From: Alopecurus myosuroides
Lineage: Eukaryota; Streptophyta; Magnoliopsida; Poales; Poaceae
Direction of reading: 5' to 3'
NCBI GenBank assembly: GCA_028641055.1
Contig: CM054062.1
Location: 184,821,958-184,885,957 of the forward strand
Length of the DNA stretch: 64,000 nucleotides
The notes under the pieces are model-generated. The model had not been told where the DNA came from. It ran no database searches and saw nothing but the letters and a program-made list of their open reading frames with translations. This document shows positions 56,181 to 64,000 of this stretch, one piece after another (position 1 is the first letter of the stretch; each line of letters begins with the position of its first letter). A program made the translations under genes and the position numbers.

Positions 56181-57986
56181 TCATGAGTGAAAGCGACGAA
56201 GTAGAGCCACATTCCAGGGACGCTTAGACTCCTCTCCAGCTTTATCCGCCCTGTTCTCCTGTGATGGACGCACGTCGACGAGGTAATAGGCATCATTGTG
56301 CAAAGCCTTGCTCACAATGAACGGCCCTTCCCACGGAGGGGACAGCTTGTGCATCCCGGATGTGCGTTGCACAAGCCTCAGGACCATGTCTCCTTCTCGG
56401 AAAACCCTTGGGTTCACTTTTCGGCTGTGATAACGCCTCAAGTTTTGCTGGTAAACAGCCGAACGTGACAGAGTAAGCTCTCTTGCTTCTTCTAGCAGGT
56501 CAACGTCGTCTTCTCGAGCTTCTCTCGCCTCTGCCTCAGTGTAGAGGGTTACTCGGGGGGAGTCATGCTCTAGGTCGATTGGCAACACGGCTTCAGCCCC
56601 GTAAACCAAGAAGAACGGCGTGTAGCCGGTTGACCGGTTAGGGGTAGTCCTTAGACTCCACAACACCGCTCGCAACTCGTCTAGCCAACACCCTGGTGTT
56701 TTCAGCAGTGGCTCAATCAGCCTTGGCTTTATGCCTGCAAGCAGCTTGCCATTTGCTCTTTCCACCTGCCCATTGGACGCGGGATGCGCGACAGACGCGA
56801 CATCTAGTCGGATGTGCTTATCTCTGCAGAATCTCACCATGGCTCCCTCAGCAAAGTTGGTGCCGTTATCTGTGATGATGCTGTGCGGGTAGCCATATCT
56901 CAGGATCACATCCTTTAGGAATTTCACAGCTGTAGCTCCATCGCACTTCCGAATAGGCTTCACTTCAATCCATTTGGTGAACTTGTCCACCATGACTAAG
57001 ATGTGTGTCATGTTGCCTCTAGCCGGCTTGAAGGGGCCGACCATATCCAAACACCAAACAACAAACGGCCAAGTGATGGGAATGGTTTTCAACTCGGAAG
57101 CAGGCATGTGGATCTTACTCGCGAACCTCTGGCAACCGTTGCACTTTCTCACGATGTCTTCAGCTTGCTGCAGAGCGGTGAGCCAGTAGAAGCCATGCCG
57201 AAAAGCCTTCTTGACCAGAGCCCGAGAACAGGCGTGATGACCACACTCTCCTTGGTGTATCTCTACCAGGATCTCTTCTCCTTCTTCCGGTTCCACACAA
57301 CGTCGCAACACGCCAGTGGCACTTCTCTTGTGCAGCACTTCTCTGAAGATGGTGTAGCCTTTGGATCTTCTCTGAATCTTCCTTGCAGCAACCTCATCAT
57401 CTGGCAGGGTACCGTCCCTTAGAAAGGATAGTATGGGCATGGCCCAACTCGGCGTCTCCCGCGCGGGACACACTGGTTCGTCCACTTCCATTGGGATAGC
57501 CGCTGCTGCTTCTTTTTCTGTGTTGGGGTTGACTCTCTGCAGGCCCGAACGGTTTGCAAGGACTTCTTCAAGGAATGCGACAGTCCCCGAGCTGAGAGGG
57601 GCAGTCCCCGAGTAGGGAAGAGCAGTCCCCGAGTAGAGAGGGGCAGTCCCCGGGTTGCAGGCGCCAGTCCTCGGGTTGCAGGTGGCAGTCCCCGGGATGG
57701 AGACTGCAGTCCCCGGGTCTCCTTTTGCACCTTCCCAATCAATCTCCATTGGAACTGCTTCCTCATCAGGCAGGGAAGGAACGAAAATGGACTCCGAGTT
57801 GGGGGATGGCTTGATGGATGGCTTTCTCAAATGCTCCAAAGCAATCCCAGCCGGGATGTACTGCCGAGAAGATCCCAACTTGGACAGCTCATGAGCTGCT
57901 TCATTCTCTGCTCGGTGGATATGCTGGAACTCGCAGCCTTCAAAGAATCCTGTCATGGTTTGAACCAGGAAGCGGTATGACGCCAT
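56181..57986 (-). pseudogene. Tat-C RNase H end and integrase
   Basis: Open for 601 codons but separated from the rest of pol by a stop at 58023. It starts in the last RNase H segment (AENEAAHELSKLG), then a linker with a tandem repeat, then the HHCC finger (EIHQGECGHHA ... RKCNGCQRF), DDE core (CLDMVGPF, ITDNGTNF, GQVERANG) and the GPF module (PPWEGPFIVSKAL), ending ALLRRFHS at 56181. The integrase itself shows no break. It would insert the cDNA. No chromodomain. Confidence 0.9.
57575..57725 (-). repeat. Coding minisatellite in the RNase H-integrase linker of Tat-C
   Basis: Six to seven imperfect copies of an 18-24 bp unit with core GCAGTCCCCG(A/G)G on the plus strand. On the coding strand it gives repeated (P/S)GTA-type tetrapeptides in the linker. 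Confidence 0.85.
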
Positions 57987-58022
57987 GTTGGCATCCAGAG
58001 CATCCCAAGTGCCAGAAACCTG

Positions 58023-59693
58023 CTACACGACTAGATCCGAGTCTCCATAGCATATGATGCGCTGCACACCAACTTCCTTCGCCACCTTCAAGCCGTGCAC
58101 CACGGCCTCGTACTCTGCAACATTGTTGGATGCCTTGAAGTGGATTTGCAGTACGTATTTGAGTTGATCTCGCTTGGGTGACGTAAGCACCACGCCAGCA
58201 CCAAGGCCTTCTTTCATCTTGGAGCCATCAAAGTGCATCTTCCAGTAGTTGGATACCGGAGTGGGAGGCTCATATTGCACCTCAGCCCAATCCACCAGGA
58301 ATTCTGCCAGGATCTGAGACTTGATGGCTTCTCTTCTCGCATACGCGGGAGCGTACGCGGCTAGCTCGATTGCCCACTTGGCTACTCTGCCACTTGCTTC
58401 CTTGTTACCCATGATATCCGAGATGGGAGCTGAGCTCACCACTGTGACGGGGTGCTCTTGGAAGTAGTGCTTCAGTTTCTTGGCGCCCAGGTACACGCCG
58501 TAAGTCATCTTCTGGTAGTGAGGGTAGTTCTGTTTTGAGCTGAACAGCACCTCACTAAGATAATATACCGGCCTCTGCACGCTTTTGCCTTCCTCTTCTC
58601 GCTCCACCACAATCACCACACTCACTACCCGGTTAGTAGCAGCAATATACAGCAGCATTGGCTCCTTGGGTAGCGGACTAGCCAAGATGGGAGCGCTACC
58701 CAGCATTGCCTTTCGCTCTTTGAATGCCACATCCGCTTGCGGTGTCCAGACGAACTTGTCACTTTTCTTCATCAATTGGTACAAAGGAAGGGCCTTCTCA
58801 CCCATTCTGCCTAGGAAACGGCTTAGAGATGCCAAGCACCCAGTGAATTTTTGCACATCCTTCAGGGATCTCGGCAAAGACATGCTCTCAATAGCTTTTA
58901 TCTTTGAAGGATTGGCCTCAATGCCCCGACTGGATACCAAGAAGCTGAGTAGCTTGCCAACCGGGACGCCAAAGGTTCACTTACTCGGGTTGAGCTTCAT
59001 CTTATACTTGCGCAAGTTGGCGAAAGTTTCCTCAATGTCACTAAGCAGAGTATGTGTTTTATTCGTTTTGATGACAATGTCATCTACGTACACCTGCACA
59101 TTTTTGCCGAGTTGATCATGCAAGCATTTTTGCATGCATCTCTGATAAGTGGCACCCGCATTCCGCAACCCGAAACACATGACACGATAGCAATAAGCCC
59201 CATACGGGGTAATGAAAACAGTCTTTATTTGATCAGCAGGATTGAGAGCTATCTGGTTAAAACCAGAGTAGGCATCTATGAAAGACAGCAGTTCACAACC
59301 AGCAGTGGAATCGATCACCTGATCGATGCGAGGTAGCGAAAAAGGGTCCTTGGGGCATGCCTTGTTCAAGTCGGTGTAGTCGACGCACATGCGCCATGCG
59401 GTAGCAGCCTTGGGATCCTCCTTCTTCTTCTCGACCATGACCGGGTTGGCTAGCCAGTCCGGATGTAGCACCTCCATGATGAAATTCCTTATCAGCAACT
59501 TGGTGATCTGGTCACCTATGGCCTTCCTCCTTTCATCTCCGAAACGGCGCATAGCCTGTTTCACGGGTTTGGCGTCAGGACGCACATGTAGAGAGTGCTC
59601 AACCAACTCCCTCGGGACACCTGGTAAATCCTCATTGGACCAGGCGAACACGTCCCGATTCTCACGGAGGAAGTGGATGAGCTCGCTTTCCTA
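58023..59693 (-). pseudogene. Tat-C reverse transcriptase and RNase H
   Basis: RT reads from FAWSNEDLPGVP (59651) through SFIDAYSGFNQIA and the catalytic QVYVDDIVI. It is broken by TGA 58977-58979 in the conserved NPSK-TFGVP stretch, where family members have Cys, then continues with VSSRGIEANPSK, the thumb, a degenerate first RNase H (LLYIAATNRVVS) and the second, archaeal-type RNase H (MHFDGS, AEYEAVVHGL, YGDSDLVV). It ends at TAG 58023-58025. Another TAG at 59691-59693 cuts it from the protease part. Confidence 0.88.
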
Positions 59694-60335
59694 TTTCTCC
59701 CCCAACCCGGAGCCAATGATGGCAACACGGTCGGGAAACTCAGGGTCAACCTGGATCTTCTTTGTCTCCTGAGATGCCTGGAACGCCGTCCCGTGCTGGG
59801 AACTCGGCACACCAGGTGCACCAGCTTGCGCGGATTGCGCCATAGCTACCACCTCGTACATCTTCTTCTTCTCGGCCGCGATCACCATGGATTCCGCCAA
59901 CTGAGAGCCAGCAGAGGCACACTCCATGGACTTCTTGTAATCTCCAGTGATGGTAATCACGCCATTGGGACCAGGGATCTTCATCTTCAGATATGCCGTG
60001 TGGGTAGAGGCCATGAACTTGCTCAGAGCAGGTCTGCCGAGTAGGGCATGGTAAGGGCTCTAGTGATCAACCACCTCGAACTGCAGGCTCTCTGTGCGGC
60101 AGTTTTCCCTGGTGCCGAATAGCACATCTATCCACACTCGGCCAATCGGATTGCAAGAAACTCCCGGCACAATGCCATGGAAAGTGGTCTTGCTGGGTAG
60201 CAACATGTTCTCGGCCATACCGAGCTTCTCGAGTGTGTCTCTGTACACGATGTTGATGCTGCTGCCGTTGTCGATCAGTACCTTGCTGAACCTCACATTC
60301 TTCTCGGGACCCAAGAAGGTAGGATCCACACCAAG
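59694..60335 (-). pseudogene. Tat-C protease region
   Basis: Contains SKVLIDNGSSINIVY, a DNGS active-site variant of the kind seen in Tat-type proteases, followed by LPSKTTFHGIVPG. A TAG lies at 60060-60062 in DH-SPYHALLGRPA. A one-base slip near 60336 separates it from Gag. Confidence 0.8.
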
Positions 60336-60544
60336 GCGTAGCTACCCGGGTTGGGCATCACCTTGGGATGATCTACTCGGGACCACGTGATCTCTTGGTT
60401 GCACCAATGCATATAGTGAGGAAGAGCAGGGATCACAACATTGACCTCCATGGCACGCCTGTGCTGGGATTTCTTGTCGACAAGCTCGGAGGTGAAGATC
60501 ATGTAGGTCTCGTGGTGCTCCTGGTACCGATTGCGGTCTCCGCC

Positions 60545-60655
60545 ACCATTGTTGCCGTTGTTGTTGTTGCCTTGACTGTTGTTGTTGTTGTTGCCTCTGT
60601 TGTTGTTGCGGGTGTAGTAGTAGTTGTTGTTGTTGTTGTTGCTGCTGCGATAGCC
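60545..60655. repeat. (GTT)n-type trinucleotide tract coding poly-Asn in Tat-C Gag
   Basis: Several runs of GTT/TTG interrupted by GCC, GCG and GTAGTAG. The coding strand gives runs of four to six Asn. Confidence 0.9.
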
Positions 60656-63128
60656 ATCATTGTTGAAGTAGCGGTTGGATCCTAAAGCCACCTGGTTCAC
60701 ATTTTCTCTTCTCGGGAAGGCTGGAGGCCAAGCAGCAGGTGCACGGGCAGGTTGTACAGCGGCATTCGCAGCTGGCATAGGAGGAGGAGGAGGCAGGCCC
60801 TCATTCTTGATTTCTTCCCACCAACTACACTGCCGAGTAGTGTGGTTGGCGGGTCTTGCGGGATGCCAAGTGTGGAAGATGCATGGGCCATCCTTCATGT
60901 CCTTGAACACGAAGTTTGGAGCAGAACCCGAGCTGCCGCTACCCTGCTTCTTGTTGCCTTGGCCCTGATTCTGGTTCTACCCGTATGGAGCTCCAGCAGT
61001 TTTCGGCCTCTGGCTACTCCCAGCTCCGGTAGCCACTGCATTCACCTCCTCTGGGTCGTACCGGGTGTCGATCCGGTCACCTCTGCGCTTGTTGCGGAAC
61101 TCATTGAGCTTGCTGCTGTTGATGTTGTAGTTCCTTCTCGGCTCAGGAGCATCAAGAAGGGGCTGCGTCGGGTCGCCGAGTGCGTACTGATCCGCAATCC
61201 GGATGGTCTCGGCAAGAGTACTCGGCATCTCCCTCTGGAGCCTTTGCCACAACATGCTGCCATGTCTGCAACCCTGCGCAAACCAAGTGATGGCCTGGGC
61301 CTCATTCACACCCTCACAGGTGTTCCTCAGAGTGCTCCACCGAGTAAGATACTCGCGGTCTGTCTCCTCTTCCCGCTGCCTGCAAGCGGATAGCTGCTGC
61401 GGCCTATTCGGCCTCCGGTAGGTGCTGGTGAAGTTGCTGACGAATGCCTCCGCGAAGTCAAGCCAGCAGTTGATGATGTGCTTGGGCAAGTTGTTGAGCC
61501 AGGTTCTTGCCGGTCCCTCGAGCATCTGCGGGATGTACCGCACGGCCCACCTCCGGTTGCCGCCTGCAATGTGCACGGCTGTGACATAGTCATTGAGCCA
61601 ATCTTCCGGTTTGGTGCTGCCGTCATAGCACTTGGTCCCCCTAGCGAGTTGGAACTGCTTCACGGAAGGCTCCGTCATGATGCGGGGACAAAGCACTCTG
61701 GGCTAGGCGGCCCCTTGCTCTCGAGTTGCGCGGATAGAGAAATCCGGTCCAGCTTGTGCCTGGCGTCACTGGGCTCCAGCATGCGCTCACCCACGCGATC
61801 CAGGATGTCATAGCCTGCCAACCCCATGGCCGAGTAGCCATCATCATATCTGTCCACCTGCACGACTGCAGCCTGCTCCACCAGGTTGGCGGCTGGCGCG
61901 ACAGCGCACGGCTGTGGCCTCTGCCGAGTAGGCTGAGCAGCCTGATGCCGAGAAGGTCCTGGGCGCTCTCCATCCCGCGGCTGGCTGTGAGCTTTTTGGG
62001 CTTGATAGCCTGCTCCTGTAGTGTTGTGTTTTTGACCGGACTGTCGCGGCACAGCGAGCTGTTTCGCGGTGACAGCCGGGTCGTACACCTGCATCTGCCT
62101 GTCTCTGCCGGAGTGCCCGCTTCGGTCCCTCTCGCGACTAGGATGCGGAGATGAAGCCTGATCGTTAGATCTAGCCGCATGCGAGTGCACCACCTGAGAA
62201 GCTCCAGCACCCGGATTGGCTTTCCGGAACTCCTCGTTCTGCCTAGCAGCCTCTAGCACCAGCTCATTGAGCTCTCCTGCTGCCTAACGCGCGCGTCGCC
62301 GACGAGATGCGGCAACTCTGCGGCTACAGCCTCAGCAGCTCTAAGGGTTTTGGCGGGGGTACTGTATCTGGGTCTGGTGGAGGTGTTTGCGGTGGCAGAC
62401 TGACTGGGAGCCTCTACAACCGTTGCCATCTCGGCGCCTAAGTTGCGACGCGTAGCACCTACTTTGCTAGCTCTCCTAACAACTGGTGTAAAACCGTGAG
62501 CCTTGTTGTACTCGTTCTGATCTAGACTAAGCTCTAGCCTAATCTTCTCCAACTCCGACTGCTCGGCGAGCAGCTCCTGGCGCTGCCGGTCGAGCTGGGC
62601 CTTCATGGACAGGAGCTCAAGATCAGTGGGAGGCGGCATACCCATCCGCACGGCTGACGCAGGTATTGTCGGAGTAGTGGAGGGAGGCAGGTTGCAGTCC
62701 TTCTCGTAGGGCTTGTGCGTCTTCCCGCCAGCACTCGGGCCAGCGAGATCCTCGATAACGCCCGCAGCAGCAGCAGCCGCGCCCTTCCCGGCGTCAGCAG
62801 CAGAGCCGGCCGTCATCACCTCCGCGACGTCCGCAGAGCGGCCTAACGGCCTCCCGCGTGCAGCGACGACAGCAGGTGGATCTTCCGCGACATGCACCAG
62901 CTCGGGGTACTCGCGGTCGATGACGGTGGTGACGTAGACGAGGTGCGCGCCGAAAGAAAGCACCGAGCCGCCCTCCGGCATGGCCCTGCCGCCGAAATCG
63001 CCGGCGTTGTTGGTGACGAAGTCGAAGGAGCCGAATCTGTGGACAAGGCCACAGACCACACGCTCTCCGGTAGCAGAAATCGATCCCGTCCGAACGGAAA
63101 CTCCAGCCAGCGCCGCTGGTTGCCCCAC

Positions 63129-63141
63129 GGTGGGCGCCAAC
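63129..63141 (-). other. Primer binding site of Tat-C
   Basis: Minus strand GTTGGCGCCCACC immediately after the LTR end CGACA. TGGCGCC-type sites are usual in Tat elements. I do not assign the tRNA. Confidence 0.7.
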
Positions 63142-64000
63142 TGTCGTGGTGGTGTCACGGCAGATGCCATAGGATGGCTAAAGTTGTGGGGACGATGGAC
63201 GCTGGAGGCGCTCGGGGAGGGATCACGCAGCGAGTAGCCGCGTGAGTGTGAAGCTAGCACTGCAAACAACAAGATCTACCCAGGTTCAGGGCCCTCGTGT
63301 AGAGGTAAAACCCCTACTCCTGTCTTTCTCTCTTTATATTCGAGTCTCACCGAGTAGCCACAGTACAAGTGTTTCTCACTACCGAGTAGCCACCCTTCTC
63401 TCTATGTGAAGAACTAGGTCAATAATGTGAACCGGTTCTGGGATCCCTCGCGCAGGAGGGGCAGGGCACCTTATATACTGGTGCCCAGCCGGATACAGCC
63501 AAGATGTCGACACTATGTGCACACTGTGTACTTCCGGGTTCCCGCTGACACCTTTACACCTTTTGGCTTCCTGGATTGTCTTCATGTGCAAAGTCGTTCC
63601 GCAGAACCGAGGAGCTGATCTGTTATCACTGCCACGAACACAGGGTAGGTCCCCCCTATCCTGCGATGCCCTGCTGACACACTGTCGCGGTCAGGCACGC
63701 GCTCTGCAGATGAACAGTGCCGTGAACAGTGCCAAAGTACGGACCCGGGATACGCGGGATCCTGTGTCAGAACGGCTCCTTTGACTTCTGGCCCGAGTAG
63801 GAGACCGCCATTTCTACTCGGACCACTTCCTCTACCCGGAGGAGAATAACTTCCCTGATTCTTCCTCCTGGCCTTCAGTGCGTACGGCCGAATAGCGGAC
63901 GACCAGGTAGCGAGTACCGGGTAGCCGCTACTCTGCCAAGTGTCTCTTCTGATCTTGCCCTTTAGCACTTGCCTTTACCCTACTCAGGGGTATCCCCCCG
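63142..64000 (-). repeat. 5' LTR of Tat-C (cut about 3 bp before its end)
   Basis: Starts TGTCGTGGTGGTGTCACGG and matches the split 3' LTR. The window ends at ...TATCCCCCCG, where the 3' LTR continues ACA and stops. Confidence 0.93.
63464..63486 (-). promoter_or_regulatory. TATA box of the Tat-C LTR, inside an inverted repeat
   Basis: Minus strand TATATAA (63471-63477) between the perfect 7-bp arms GGGCACC (63464-63470) and GGTGCCC (63480-63486). Identical in the 3' LTR at 49120-49142. Confidence 0.7.

Larger units (their letters stand above)
60336..63170 (-). pseudogene. Tat-C Gag
   Basis: The open frame crosses the LTR/PBS junction. The first reasonable ATG (MASAVTPPRQLAP) is at 63170, inside the LTR. 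N-terminal part: low-complexity Ala/Gly, then a coiled coil (AQLDRQRQELLAEQSELEKI). Capsid core: KPEDWLNDYVTAV, GPARTWLNNLP, FAEAFVSNFTSTYRRP and REYLTRWSTL (61640-61200). C-terminal part: a Cys/His motif (CIFHTWHPARPANHTTRQC) and an Asn-rich tract. Breaks: frameshifts near 62280 and 61685, and TAG 60977-60979 in the QN-rich segment after GAPYG. Confidence 0.82.
33718..64000 (-). mobile_element. Tat-C: nearly complete Tat-type Ty3/gypsy element, split by Tekay-B
   Basis: 3' LTR in two pieces (33718-33730 and 48810-49658), PPT (49659-49672), an antisense eight-exon gene on the plus strand (50349-55512), gag-pol on the minus strand (63170 to 56181), PBS (63129-63141) and 5' LTR (63142 to the window end, about 3 bp short of complete). 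Without Tekay-B the element is about 15.2 kb. It inserted into the Athila-like gag; the 5 bp left of it are AGCAT, and the right duplication is outside the window. Gag-pol has several stops and slips, so it is not autonomous. Confidence 0.9.

Overview
The window looks like nuclear DNA of a large-genome pooid grass, most likely Triticeae (wheat, Aegilops, barley or rye) or a close relative. The grounds are nested LTR retrotransposons with very long LTRs, a Stowaway-type MITE with the CTCCCTCCG-like end common in these grasses, GC-rich grass-style exons, and GT-AG introns. There are no rRNA genes, no CRISPR array and no prokaryotic operons. Well over 80 percent of the bases belong to transposable elements. 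The only host genes I can support are two tandem copies of a two-exon FQR1/WrbA-like NAD(P)H:quinone reductase gene (25153-25854 and 28053-28751).

Layout, left to right. (1) 1-14201: Tekay/Del-type chromovirus 'Tekay-A', minus strand, with its 3' LTR cut by the window start. It carries an extra sense ORF between the primer binding site and gag, a gag with a one-base frameshift, and an uninterrupted 1193-aa pol ending in a chromodomain. (2) 14202-22093: the 3' part of a Tat-type Ty3/gypsy element, 'Tat-B', plus strand, into which Tekay-A inserted. It has RNase H and integrase remnants, a long multi-exon gene on the opposite strand, and a 455-bp 3' LTR. (3) 22094-29609: gene island. It is low-complexity intergenic DNA followed by a duplicated ~1.5-kb unit carrying the quinone reductase genes, with a class II fragment between the copies and a MITE in the second unit. 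(4) 29766-31780: 3' LTR and adjoining internal remnant of a Copia element, minus strand. (5) 31834-33717: Athila-like gag-protease pseudogene, minus strand. (6) 33718 to beyond 64000: a second Tat-type element, 'Tat-C', minus strand, almost complete (the window stops about 3 bp before its outer LTR end). Its 3' LTR is split by (7) 33731-48804: a complete second Tekay-family copy, 'Tekay-B', with 5-bp target duplications.

The order of events is readable. The Athila-like element was already present, Tat-C inserted into its gag, and Tekay-B inserted 13 bp inside the Tat-C LTR. Separately, Tekay-A inserted into the RNase H region of Tat-B. All protein-coding TE genes except Tekay-A pol and the two extra ORFs carry visible frameshifts or stops.

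The least ordinary material is extra coding capacity inside the retrotransposons. Both Tat elements carry an eight-exon gene antisense to, and convergent with, gag-pol. In Tat-C it has its own TATA box and splice phases that agree across all eight exons. Both Tekay copies carry a conserved ~270-aa ORF upstream of gag with a pattern resembling a double-stranded-RNA-binding fold, and their LTRs contain two small acidic exons that join in frame. Several promoters have a TATA box sitting between perfect inverted-repeat arms. Everything here was read by eye. Lineage names rest on domain order and motifs, not on a database search.
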